NCBI RefSeq assembly: GCF_950295315.1
Contig: NC_080164.1
Span: 111,248,447-111,312,446 of the forward strand
DNA: 64,000 nt
Direction: 5' to 3'
Source: Erinaceus europaeus
Lineage: Eukaryota; Chordata; Mammalia; Eulipotyphla; Erinaceidae
The notes under the pieces are model-generated. The model searched no databases and was not told the origin of the DNA. It saw only the letters and a program-made list of their open reading frames with translations. The stretch's first letter is position 1. Each line of letters opens with the position of its first letter. Below, one piece after another: positions 11,409 to 22,095 of the stretch. A program made the position numbers and the translations under genes.

Positions 11409-11533
11409 TTTTTTTTACATTCTTTTTTTTATTTATTTAAGAAAGGATTAATTTACAAAGCCATAGGGTAGGAGGGGTGCAATTCTACACAATTCCCACC
11501 ACCCAATCATTCCCACCACCCAATCTCCATATT
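11409..11533 (-). repeat. Antisense 3'-end fragment of the recurring module
   Basis: Starts with a T-rich tract (the antisense A tail), then AAAGGATTAATTTACAAAGC, CATAGGGTAGGAGGGGTGCA and ATTCCCACCACCCAATC. This is the reverse complement of the 3' end near 9800-9890. A short piece is repeated (ATTCCCACCACCCAATC occurs twice). It joins the LINE-1 at 11534 with no recognisable spacer. Confidence 0.85.
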
Positions 11534-14346
11534 CTCAAGGATAGACCACATGTTAGGCCACAAAGACAGTATCACAAAATCGAGAGCATTGAAATCATCC
11601 CAAGTATCTCCTCAGACCACAGTGGACTAAAGCTAACATTCAACAACAAACAGAAAATTACTAAAAGTCACAGAATTTGGAAACACAACAACATACTGCT
11701 TATAAACCACTAGGTCAGAAAGGCATGCAAGCAAGAAATTAAAATGTTCCTGGAAACAAATGAAAATATTTGGGACATAGCTAAAGCAGTATTGAGAGGG
11801 AAACTCAAAGCCATACAATCACATATTAGAGAACAAGAAAAAGCTCAAATAAATGACCTTACTGCATGCCTTAAAGACAGAGGAAGAAGAGTAAAGGGAC
11901 CCTAAAACAACCAGAAGGGCAGAAATGACTAAAAATAGAGCAGAAATAAACAATCGAAAATAAGAGAACATTACAAAAGATCAATGAAGCCAAATGTTGG
12001 TACTTTGAAAAATTAAACAAAATTTAGAAACCCCTAGGCAGACTCACTAAATAAAAAGGGGAGAAGATAAAAAATAAATAGAATTGTAAACAATAGAGGA
12101 GATATCACAACTGACACCACAGAAATCCAGAAAATCATGTGAAACGTCTATGAAGAACTATATGCCACCAAACTAGAGAATCTAGAAGAAATGGAAGAAT
12201 TTCTAGAAATATATGTCCTTCTGAAACTGAACCAAGAAGAACCACAAAAGCTAAATGTACCAATCAAAGACAAAGAAATCAAAAACAGTTATTAAGAATT
12301 TTCCCAACAACAAAAGTCCTGGACCAGATGGCTTCACAAACAAATTCTAGAAACTTTCAGGAAACAGTTAATACCTATACTTCTAAAGCTCTTCCACAAG
12401 ATCTAAGAAACAGGAATACTCCCTTCCACCTTCCATGAAGCCAGCATCACCCTGATACCAAAAGCAGATAGAGACACAACAAAAAAGGAAAACTACAGAC
12501 CAATATCTCTGATGAACATAGATGCCAAAATATTAAACAAGATCCTGGCCAAACGAATACAACAGTATATCAAAAAGATTGTTCATTATGACCACTTGGG
12601 ATTTATCCCAGGAATGCAAAGCTAGTTCAACATACCTAAGTCAAACAATGTCATTCATCACATCAATAAAAGCAAAACCAAATACCACATGATTATCTCA
12701 ATAGATGCAGAGAAAGCCTTTGACAAAATCCAACACCCATTTATGCTAAAAACCCTACAAAAATGGGAATAGATGGGAAATTCCTCAAGATAGCAGAATC
12801 CATATATAGCAAACCTACAGCCAACATCATACTCAGTGGACAGAAGCTGAAAGCATTCCCCTTCAGATCAGGGACTAGACATGACGGCCCATTATCACCA
12901 TTACTCTTCAGTGCAGTACTGGAAATTCTTGCCATAGCTATCAAGCAAGAGAAAGAAATCAAAGGAGTACAGGTTGGAAGGGAAGAAGTCAAGCTTTCAC
13001 TACTTGCAGATGATATGATAGTATACATAGAACAACCTAAAGAATCCAGCAGGAAACTACTTGTCTGGCTACAAAATCAATCTACAAAAATCAGTGGTAT
13101 TTCTTTATACAAACACTAAATATGAAGAAGAAGATATCCAGAAATCAGTCCCATTCACTGTTGCAGCAAAATCAATAAAATACCTAAGGGATAAACCTTA
13201 ACAAGGAAGTAAAAGATTTGTATACTGAAAACTATGAGTCACTATTCAACAAATAGAAAACGAAACCAAGAAATGGAAAGACATCCCATGCTCATGAATT
13301 GGAATATTTAATATCATTAAAATGAATATTCTCCCCAGAGCCATATACAAATGTAATGCAATACCCATCAAAGTTCCACCAAGCTTCTTTAAGAAAATAT
13401 AACATTAACTGCAATCATTTATCTGGAACCAAAAAAACACCCAGAATTGTCAAAACAATCTTGAGGAAAAGAAATAGAAATGGAGGCATCACACACCAGA
13501 TCTCAAACCATATTATAAGGCCATCATCGTCAAAATAGGCTGGTACTAGAACAAAAATAGGCACACAGCAGTGGAACACAATTTAAAGCAGAGAACTAAA
13601 CCCTACATCTATGGATATCCAATCTTTGAGAAGGGGGCCCAAAGTATTAAATGGAAAAGGAAGCTATCTTCAGTAATTGGTGCTGGGAAAACTGGGTTGA
13701 AACATGCAGAAGAATGAAACTGAACCACCTTGTCTCACCAGAAACAAAAATCAACTCGAAATGGATAAAGGATCTGGATGTTAGTCCAGAAAATATCAAA
13801 TACTTAGAGGAAAACATTGATGGAACACTTTACCACCTAAACTTCAAGGGCATCTTTGAAGAAACAAACCCAATTGCAAGGAAGACTAACGCAGAAACAA
13901 AACAATGGGACTACATCAAATTTAAAAGCTTCTGCACATCCGAAGTATCACACAAACAAAGAGGTCCCTCACAGAATGGGAGAAGATCTTCACATAGCAT
14001 ACATCAGACAAAAGACTAATCACCAAAATATAAAAAGAGCTCAGTAAACTTAGCACCAAAAAAGCAAATGACCTCATCCAAAAATGGGCAGAGAATATAA
14101 ACAAAACATTCACTTCAGAAGAAATCCAAAAGGCTAACAAACATATGAAAAACTGTTCCAGGTCACTTATTGTCAGAGAAATGCAAATAAAGACAACATT
14201 GAGATACCACCTCACTCCTGTGAGAATGGCATACATCAAAAAGGACATCAGCAACAAATGCTTAAAAGGCTATGGAGACAGAGGAATTCTTCTGCATTAC
14301 TGGTGGGAATGTAAATTGGTCCAGCCTCTGTGGAGAGCAGTCTGAA
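11534..14346 (+). pseudogene. LINE-1 ORF2 remnant (endonuclease end, reverse transcriptase, C-terminal domain)
   Basis: Recognisable pieces in order: the endonuclease end (RPQRQYHKIESIEI...SSDHSGLKLTF at about 11550-11640), the SPGPDGF-like region (about 12320), the RPISLMN reverse-transcriptase block (about 12500), a [11 protein letters not shown] block (about 12705), the [12 protein letters not shown] block (12870-12915, where a Q-G is changed to H-D) and the active-site block LLADDM (about 13000-13020), which keeps both Asp residues. C-terminal sequence continues to SLWRAV at 14345. ORF2p nicks DNA and primes reverse transcription of its own RNA; here the frame is broken many times. Confidence 0.85.
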
Positions 14347-14940
14347 GAATTCTCACAAGGCTAAACTTGGAACATCCATATGACCCAGTAATTCCTCTCC
14401 TGGGGTTATAACCCAATGACTCCATAACACCCAAACAAAAAGAGATGTCTACACATATGTTCATAGCAGCATAATTTGTAATAGCTAAAATCTGGAAGCA
14501 ACCCAGGTGCCCAACAACAGATGAGTGGCCAAGAAATCTGTGGCATATATACACAATAGAATACTATGCAGCTACTAAGAACAATGAACCCACCTTCTCT
14601 GACCCATCTTGGATGGAGCTAGAAGGAATTATGTTGAGCTAAGTCAGAAAGATAAAGATGAGTATGGGATGATCCCACTCATCAACAGAAGTTGAGAAAG
14701 AAGAATATAAAGGGAAACTAAAATCAGGATCTGACTAAATCTAGAGTAGGGCACCAAAGTAAAAACCCTGTGATGAGGGGGAAGGTGGACATTTGGTTAG
14801 AGTGGGGGTGGATGGTTGGGAGGGGACACAGTCTTTTGGTGGTGGAAATGGTGTACACTCCTATTAAATTGTACTCATATAAATCACTATTTAATTAATA
14901 TGAGAGTGGAAAATTGATTGTATGTCTCGATTTTTTAAAA

Positions 14941-16018
14941 CAAAGACTGAGTCTTTTTAATACATAGACTGAATCTTTGAAATGTGGACTCTCTCAAAAG
15001 CCTAGACCAGGGAGAACAGAAACAACCGGTGGCACATTTATATATAAGATGTTGGGTACTATACAGCAAATCCTAACAAAGGGACTTTTCAAAGATGACC
15101 CAATTACTAAATAATGTGATGATAACAATAACTATCCATTGTCTTCTTAAACTCTAAGACACTAAGACAGCAGGAACCTCACAGTTCCACTATAGAGTCT
15201 ATATTTCCCCCAGTCCTGGAACCTTAGGGTGGGGCACACTTTCCTGCATGCCTCTCTCAATTTATATCAAATAATATTGCATCTGCTGATCACAACCTAA
15301 TCAAGGCAATGAGTACCACCTCAGCATGCTTCAATTCAGACTGTGTCCAGGGACTTCAGGTGTGGAATGACAACCCTTCAGTTTCATTATTCGGGTGAGA
15401 CCTTTCCTTTCATAGTATTCTCTAATTCCATTCCAGGTGGCTCACTTCCTAACAAAGTCCCAAAACCTAGATATAGACCAGGTCCCCTGAGATAGAGCAT
15501 ATGTTCACATGTATCCATAAACTAGGGCAAAATACATACCTGAAAGCAAAAGTACACAGTAGTCTGCAGTGAGTACCCCCAACACTTTATCTCCACTATT
15601 CCAGCCTTTAGGTCCACAATTGTTCAACAGTTTGTTTGGCTTTGTATGTAAACTCTCTTTTCAGCCACCAGGTTCCAGATGACAGCAATATACCAATTAG
15701 ACTTCACTGGACAGATGACCCCACCAGTGTGTCCTGGAGCTCAGCTTCCCCAGAGTCCCACCCTACTAAGGAAAGAGAGAGGCAGACTGAGAGCATGAAT
15801 CAACCAGTCAACAACCATGTTCAGCAGGGAAGCTATTAAAGAAGCCTGACCTTCCACCTTCTGCAGCCCACAATGACCCCTGGGTCCATTCTCCCAGAGG
15901 GATAAAGAATGGAAAAGCTATCAGTGGAGAGGGTGGGATGTAGAGATCTGCTGGTGAGAATTGTGTGGTGTTGTACCCCTTCTAACCTATGGTTTTGTTA
16001 ATGTCTCGTTTTTAAAAA
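14941..16018 (+). repeat. Recurring module attached to LINE-1 3' end
   Basis: Begins at AAAGACTGAGTCTTTTTAAT, shared with the start at 61726, and ends at TTTTGTTAATGTCTCG. Relative to the 8-9.9 kb and 22.7 kb copies it lacks an internal block: sequence jumps near 15572 from GTCTGCAGTGAGT to CCCCCAACACTTTATCT. Confidence 0.8.
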
Positions 16019-16631
16019 TAATAAAAAAGAGTGAACAAAATTGACAAACCTTTAGCAGACTCACAAAACAAAAAAGGGAGAAGACCCAAATAAATCAGAT
16101 AGTAAATTAAAGAGGCGATATCACAACAGACACTGCAGAAATTCAACATATCTTGCGAGGCTTCTATGAACAACTATATGCCACCAAGTTAGAGAACCTA
16201 GAAGAAATGGATGATTTCGTAGATACCTACCAATTTCCAAAACTAAGTATAGAGGAAGTAGATAACATGAAGAGGTCCATCACAACTAATGAAATTGAAA
16301 CAGTTATCAAAAATCTTCCCCAAAATAAAAGTCCTGGACCAGATGGTTTTACAAATGAATTCTACAAAATCTTCAAAGAAGAACTAATATCTCTACTTTT
16401 AAAAGTCTTCCAGAAGGTTGAAGACACTGCAATACTCTGTTCCAGCTTCTATGAAGCCAACATCACTTTGATACCAAAAGCAACAGGGACACAACCAAAA
16501 AAGAAAACTATAGATCAATATCTCTGATGAACATAGATGCTAAAATAATGAACAAAATTCTAGCCAACCAGATACAGCAGTATATTAAAAAGATTGTTCA
16601 TCATGACCAAGTGGGGTTTATCCCATGGATG

Positions 16632-16876
16632 CAAGATTATTATTATATAATATATGTAATATATTATATAATATTATTATTATATAATTATTATAATATA
16701 ATATATTATTATATAATATAATATAATATAATATATTACATAATTATAATTATAATTAATTACAATTAATTATAATATAATATATAATATATTATATAAT
16801 ATATAATATATTATTATAATTATTATTATTATTATATTATTATTATATAATATTATTATTATATAATATATGTAAA
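16632..16876. repeat. AT-only simple repeat inside the reverse transcriptase region
   Basis: About 245 bp made of TAT, ATA, TTA and AATTA units with almost no G or C, placed between VGFIPWMQD and the sequence [14 protein letters not shown] expected next. It replaces the short stretch that other copies have here and contains many self-complementary ATATAAT runs. Confidence 0.95.
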
Positions 16877-18765
16877 TCAATCAATGTGATCCACCACATC
16901 AATAAAAGCAAGACCAAAAAACCACATGGTCATATCAATAGATGCAGAGAGAGCCTTTGGCAAAATATAACATCCCTTTATAATCAAAACACTATAAAAA
17001 TGGGAATAGATGGAAAATTCCTGAAAATAGTGGACTCTCTATATTGCAGACCTACAATCAACATCATACTCAATGGTGAAAAAACTGAAGCATTTCCTCT
17101 CAGATCAGATACTTGACAGGGCTGCCCACTATCACTATTACTATTCAACATAGTGTTGGAAGTTCTTGCCATAGCAATCAGGCAGGAGCAAGGAATTAAA
17201 GGCATTCAGACTGGAAGAAAAGAAGTCAAACTCTCCCTATTTGCAGAGGACATGATAATACATAGAGAAAAACCTAAGGAATACAGCAAGAAGCTTTTGG
17301 ATATCATCAGGCAATACAGGAAGGTGTCAGGCTACAAAATTAACATTCAAAGGGCAGTGGCATTCCTCTATGTAAACACTAAGTTAGAAGAAGTTTAAAT
17401 CCAGAAATCAATTCCTTTTACTACAGCAACAAAAACAATAAAATATCTACTGAAAATTATGAGTCACTACTCAAGGAAATTGAACAAAACACAAACAAGT
17501 GGAAAGATATTCCATGTTCATGGGTTGGAAGAATTTGCATCATCATCAAAATGAATATACTGCCCAGAGCCATATACAAATTTAATGCTATCCCCATCAA
17601 GATTCCAACCACAGTTTTTTTTGGAGAATAGAACAAATGCTACAAATGTTTATCTGAAACCAGAAAGGACATAGAATTGCTAAACAATCTTGAGAAGAAA
17701 TTACATAACCAGAGGCATCACACTCCCAAATTTCAAATTGTATTATAATGCCATTGTCATCAAAACTGCTTGGTACTGGAACATGAATAGACACACTGAC
17801 CAGTGGAATAGAATTCATAGCCCAGAAGTAAGCCCCCACACCTATGGACATCTAATCTTTGACAAAGATTCCCAGACTACCAAATGGGGAAAGCAGAGTC
17901 TCTTCAACAAATGGTATTGGAAAAAGGGGGTTGAAATATGCAGAATAATGAAACTGAACCACTATGTTTCACCAAATACAAAAGTAAATTCCAAGTGGAT
18001 CAAGGACTTGGATGTTAGACCAGAAACTACAATATTCTTATAGGAGAACATTGGCAGAACTCTTTTTTGCATAAATTTTAAAGACATCTTCAATGAAATG
18101 AATCCAATTACAAATAAAACTAAGGCAAGCATAAACCTATGGGACTACATCAAATTAAAAGCTTCTGCACAGCTAAAGAAACTACTACCCAAACCAAGAG
18201 ACCCCTCAAAGAATGGGAGAAGATCTTTACATGCCACAAAACAGACAATAGGCAAATAACCAGAATGTATAAAGACCTTGCAAATCTCAAAAACAAGACA
18301 ACAGAAAACCCAACCCCAAAATGGGGGAGGACATAGACAGAATATTCACCACAGAAGAGATCCAGAAGGCCGAGAAATACATGAAAAAATTCTCCAGGTC
18401 TCTGTCAGAGAAATGCAAAGAAAGACAATAATGAGATACCACTTCACTCCTGTGAGAATGGCATACATCAGAAAAGGTAGCAGCAACAAATGCTAGAGAG
18501 GTTTTGGGGTCAAAGGAACCCTCCTGCACTGCTGATGGGAATGTGAATTGTTCTAACCTCTGTGCATAACAGTCTGGAGAATTCTCAGAAGGTTAGAAAG
18601 GGACCTACCCTATGATCCTACAATTCCTACCCTGGGGATATATCCTAAGGAACCCAACACACCCATCCAAAAAGATCTGTGTACACAAATGTTCTTGGCA
18701 GCACAATTTGTAAAGGCCAAAACCTGGAAGCAACCCAGGTGTCTAGCAACAGATGAGTGGCTGAG

Positions 18766-18793
18766 CATTTTATATATATATATAAAATATTCC

Positions 18794-18846
<53 letters not shown>
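18766..18846. repeat. (TA)n microsatellite in LINE-1 3' region
   Basis: Runs of ATATAT, broken once by AAAATATTCCAT, replacing the GGCATATATACACAATGGAA segment present in other LINE-1 copies. About 25 uninterrupted TA units lie at 18797-18846. Confidence 0.95.
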
Positions 18847-18849
<3 letters not shown>

Positions 18850-19214
18850 TACTACTCATTTATAAACAATGGTGTCTTGACCATTTTCAGCCGATCTTGG
18901 ATGGACCTTGAAAAATTCATGTTAAGTAAAATAAGTCAGAAACAAAGGATGAATATGGGATGATCTCACTCTCCGGCAGAAATTGAAAAATAAGATCAGA
19001 AAAGAAAACACAAGTAGAACCTGAACTGGAATTGATATATTGCACCAAAGTAAAAGTCTGTGGATTGGGTGGGTGGGGAGAATCCAGATCCAAGAAGGAT
19101 GACATAGGACCTAGTAGATGTTGAATTGTTACATAGAAAACTGGGAAATGTTATGCATGTACAAACTATTGTATTTACTGTAGAATGTAAAACAATATCC
19201 AATAAAGATTTTTT

Positions 19215-19412
19215 TTTAAAAAAAAAGTAGGTACAGGGAGGGAGGACACAAAGTGAAACATGGGCTGGACATGCTGTATTGCACCAAAGCTAAGGACTCT
19301 GGACAGGGAAGGGGTCAAGAAAGGATAAAAACTTTGGGGGACTGGCATATAATGAAACTGTATGTACATGTTGATGATTGTACTGTAAAGCTTTAACACC
19401 GTCAAAAAAAAA
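19215..19412 (+). repeat. LINE-1 3'-end fragment
   Basis: GGAGGGAGGACACAAAGTGAA, TATTGCACCAAAGCTAAGGAC and CTGTAAAGCTTTAACACC followed by an A run at 19404-19415. It is similar to the antisense LINE-1 end at 57540-57870 and abuts the poly(A) of the previous element. Confidence 0.75.
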
Positions 19413-19415
19413 AAA

Positions 19416-19734
19416 CAGAATTAAAATTAGAAAGAAAACAAACAAACCCTACTAGATTCTCTGTCTTCCTTTCTTGCAGGGCAACTTAGAGAAAACAGGG
19501 TAATCTCCTCGCTCAGAAGACGAGGTTGTTCATAACAGATCTGTAGTGACTTTGGAAAGCCTGAAGCAAAGACAAGAGGAGATGACAGGAGAGAATAGGA
19601 ATGACAGGAGAGAATGAGAGGGCATTGTGGCTCCCTCATTCATGGCCCACCACAAAAACATGTTTGTACAGATTCTGGCTGGCTGTGCACAGAGAAACCC
19701 AGAGAAAAACCCTTCTCTAAGGATAGTTTTCTTT
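19416..19734. other. No recognised feature
   Basis: Mixed sequence with several GA-rich runs and the short repeat ATGACAGGAGAGAAT (twice, about 19580-19615). Nothing coding that I can support. Confidence 0.4.
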
Positions 19735-19925
19735 TCAATCTTTTTCTCTTTGATAGAGCAGAAAGCAATTGAGATGGGAGGGGCAGATAAAGAGGGAGAG
19801 AGAGCCCAGCAGCACTGCTTCACCAATCTCAAAGCCTCTTCCATAAAAGTCGGTAACGGGGACTTCAACCCAGATCCTAGTACATGGGAATGTGTGCACT
19901 GAACAGGGTGTGGCACCGGCCCAGG
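19735..19925 (-). repeat. tRNA-derived SINE, antisense
   Basis: TTTGATAGAGCAGAAAGCAA, GA-rich body, AGCACTGCTTCACCA, GGGGACTTCAACCCAGATCC (B-box region) and head GGCACCGGCCCAGG. Confidence 0.75.
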
Positions 19926-20029
19926 TCTTCTGCTTCTTCTTCTAGCGTTTGCCAGGTCTTCTGCTGATACTCCTCATCAGGGAAGCTGGCAACTACACAC
20001 CCTACTATTTCATGCTGATGTCTACAACC

Positions 20030-20238
20030 AAAGCCTGGTGGCTGAGGTATTGTTCTGCTTTACACTTGGAACGGATTTATTTCATTAACCTGCAGAAACC
20101 ATATGCCAGCACTTATGCCACCACACTCACAATGCTTCCCCCCACCCAAGCCTAGATGGAGACCTAGGCTTGAACCTTGGTCCTCGTCCATACTCAAGCG
20201 TGTGCTCTCCTTCGTGTGCCCCTGGCTGGCCCTGAAAC
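20030..20238 (-). repeat. Divergent antisense SINE
   Basis: Carries CATATGCCAGCACTTATGCC, CTTGAACCTTGGTCCTCGTC (B-box-like), CAAGCGTGTGCTCTCC and CCCTGGCTGGCCC (head). Layout as for other antisense SINEs; the GA-rich body is eroded. Confidence 0.5.
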
Positions 20239-20440
20239 TCATCATCTTTGAATAATAGATGATGAAATGACTCTTTGAAGGCTAACTCCTGGGGGCAGTG
20301 GATTTTGAACTAAAGGGTGCCTGGGAAACATGGCACAGGTCCTTCCTCCCTCTCTTAGAATGGAGTCAGGACCATTTAGCACAATCAGCAGGCAGCTCTT
20401 TCAAGCTCCTCCCCCTGAAGAGCAACTGCACCAACATTGT

Positions 20441-20565
20441 GAACCAATGAGATGTCACTGCAGCTCAAGCCTTTGTGGGATTGGTCCACTGCGAGCCACG
20501 CGCTCAGGAGGAGACATTGTGATGTCATGCCCGCTGAACCCTACATAAGGCCCTGAGCAGGCTGA
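20441..20565 (+). promoter_or_regulatory. Candidate promoter of the kinase locus
   Basis: In 125 bp there is a CCAAT box (20444-20448), an inverted CCAAT box (GATTGG, 20479-20484), a CRE-like octamer TGATGTCA (20520-20527; one base from TGACGTCA) and a TATA-like ACATAAGG (20533-20540). The spacing would put initiation at about 20562-20570. Another GATGTCA half lies at 20451-20457. CRE-like sites with a weak TATA are typical of promoters driven by CREM in spermatids, which would suit a testis kinase. That last step is inference. Confidence 0.45.
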
Positions 20566-20654
20566 GCCTTTGGTCTTGATCACTCAGGAAGCTGTCATAG
20601 TGACCTGCAGTTGACCGGGACCAGAGCAAGCTCACCTTCGCACCACCACTTCCA

Positions 20655-20930
20655 CTCCGCACCTACCTGTCTCCACTCTTCTCTCCTCTCTTCCTCTGTT
20701 TCCACCTCTCTCCCTTCCTTCCCTCTCATTCTTTTCTGTCCTCTTACCCTCCTCACGCTACCTCCTTTCCCTTCCCATCCCTTCCCTCCCCATCCCTTCC
20801 CTTTCCTCCCCAACCCCCCCTTCCATCTCCCTCTATTCCTCCACCTCCTGCCCCTCCCCCTTCCTCCTTTACCTCCTCCCTCCTCTGCTCCCCTCCTCCC
20901 CTCCTCCCCTCCACCCCTGCTCCCTTGCTC
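20655..20930 (+). repeat. Pyrimidine (C/T) tract
   Basis: About 275 bp overwhelmingly C and T on the plus strand (CTCTCTTCCTC, CCCTTCC and CCCTCC units). It lies between the promoter-like region and the kinase frame, so it would form part of the 5' leader if transcription starts near 20565. The Pro/Ser/Leu-rich frame across it and the Gly/Lys-rich antisense frame are composition artefacts. Confidence 0.9.
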
Positions 20931-21153
20931 ATATTTATGTAGATAGCTGTATATATGTTTGTTTTTCAGTAGAGTGAGTAGAGTTTCGCTGTTTATACAT
21001 ATTTTGGGGGTGTTATCATATTAGTTATAGTTATTATTGTTGTTGTTGCGGGATATTAGACTTAGTGAGTGGGGGTGGTTCTTGGGTTCTTGGGTTAGTG
21101 TTAGAGTCCCTCTACCTTACCGTTATTTACAGAAAGCAGACAGGGCTCTCACT

Positions 21154-22095
21154 ATGCCAGCTCCTGTGAGGCCCAGCAGTCAGCAGTCGACATTGGGCAA
21201 CTATGGTGGCCTACAAGTGACATCTGGCCCGCCTGTAGGTCACCACAGGCTGACTGGGGCCCAGGTCAAGACGTAGGAGGTTGACAAGAGTCAACTGACT
21301 GATTCTGAGGTCCAGCAGCTCCTCCGGGGGCTAGAGGTGCTGGGGACCTTCCAGCACCCCAACATCCTGAGTCTCCTGGATGTGGTGGAGGAGGCCCACT
21401 GCCTCCTTGTAGTGGAGGAGCTGGCCCAGGGGCAGGACCTGGCCACACTCCTGCTCCAGCGCCCCCTCCTGGCCGAGGCCAAGGCCTGCAGCCTGCTGGG
21501 GCAGATCACCTTCGCCATCCAGTGCTGCCACCACCGGGATCTCACCCTAGGGGACCTGAAGGCCAAGTATGTGCTGGTGACTGAGGAGGGGAGAGTGAAG
21601 CTCTCCATCATGGAGGCGCTGAGGGGCAGTGTGGGGGTGGCTCTGGACATGGCCTGGGGGCAGCCCATCTTCATGGCGCCGGAAGTCCTGCTGGGGCAGC
21701 ACCCCTCAATTGCCAGTGACCTCTGGTGCCTGGGAGTCCTCCTCTACCAAATGATTTCAGGAACCCTCCCCTTCCTGGGGAAAGACTTCAAGGTGGAGGA
21801 GGGCAAAATCCTTCGAGGGGCCCTTCACATTCCTTATTCCACCCCCTTTATCTTAAGCCACCTCCTCAGCAGACTTATCCACCAGGACCCCAGGTAGTGG
21901 GGCACTGCCCAGGACATCTTGAGGCACCCTTGGATCTCACACCAAGAATCTGTTATGATCACAGTGAGGCCCAAAGGGTGCCCCCAGGAGAAGGATGGTC
22001 CGAGGTGTCCTGCAGAATCTGGGTCTGTGTTGGGAACATGTGTAAACCTGATAGACCTTAGGGAGAACCACCCCCGTCTTTGGATGGAGGTCTGA
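21154..22095 (+). pseudogene. Broken MARK/sperm-motility-kinase-like Ser/Thr protein kinase, intronless
   Basis: One frame of 314 codons from ATG (21154) to TGA (22093-22095), interrupted only by TAG at 21274-21276 (codon 41) and 21895-21897 (codon 248). Domains in order: GNYGGLQ (start of N-lobe) with a shortened glycine loop, LTGAQV (beta 2-3), DKSQL, HPNILSLLDV (alpha C-beta 4), VVEEL (hinge), CHHRDLTLGDLKAKYVLV (catalytic loop), FMAPEV (APE), SDLWCLGVLLY (alpha F), SGTLPF and ILRHPWI (end of C-lobe). Known members (MARK, SMOK, TSSK-like kinases) phosphorylate Ser/Thr in the cytoskeleton or sperm tail. Here all catalytic motifs are lost: VAIK Lys is the first TAG, alpha-C Glu is Gly, HRD is LGD, the Mg-binding Asn is Tyr and DFG is IME. 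Structural motifs (APE, alpha-F Asp, LPF, HPWI) persist. Markedly richer in GC and CpG than its surroundings. The lack of introns fits a retrocopy or an intronless testis kinase. A pseudokinase made by stop readthrough is possible but unlikely. Confidence 0.8.

Larger units (their letters stand above)
11534..16018 (+). mobile_element. 5'-truncated LINE-1 whose 3' UTR continues into the recurring module
   Basis: Starts inside the endonuclease domain and contains most of ORF2, the LINE-1 3' UTR (about 14347-14940) and then the module (14941-16018), with no poly(A) break between them. The module ends in ATGGTTTTGTTAATGTCTCG and an A-rich tail. A second LINE-1 (from 16030) starts a few bases after the tail. 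Multiple stops and frameshifts mean it cannot be active. Confidence 0.85.
16030..19214 (+). mobile_element. 5'-truncated LINE-1, ORF2 and 3' UTR
   Basis: Starts in ORF2 at NKIDKPLADSQ-like sequence and runs through reverse transcriptase and C-terminus to a 3' UTR ending in AATAAAGATTTTTTTTTAAA. Blocks seen: [20 protein letters not shown] (16327-16386), [20 protein letters not shown] (16530-16589), [15 protein letters not shown] sequence, then an AT-rich insertion. Further blocks: GCPLSLLLF and FAEDM (about 17240), where the catalytic FADD has become FAED. The C-terminal part is recognisable to about 18550. It belongs to a different, older subfamily than the elements at 28 and 58 kb. Confidence 0.85.

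Noticed and set aside
12741..13028. Antisense 95-codon frame, similar to one at 32317-32652
   Set aside because: Mirror of the conserved LINE-1 reverse-transcriptase segment; it recurs wherever that segment occurs.
16030..19214. Joining the old fragment at 11185-11408 with this element as one LINE-1 split by an insertion
   Set aside because: The two pieces overlap in ORF2 position (both contain the KLE-x-LEEM segment) and differ in divergence, so they are separate elements.
20611..20946. 111-codon Pro/Leu/Ser-rich frame and its Gly/Lys antisense partner
   Set aside because: Produced by the pyrimidine tract; no domain and no codon pattern independent of composition.
21291..21674. 127-codon antisense frame opposite the kinase
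   Set aside because: Shadow of the GC-rich kinase frame; the kinase strand has clear domain motifs.
21337..21897. Separate 186-codon kinase protein starting at 21337
   Set aside because: The start codon there is GTG, not used in this way in mammals. The frame is the middle of the longer relic and lacks the N-lobe.
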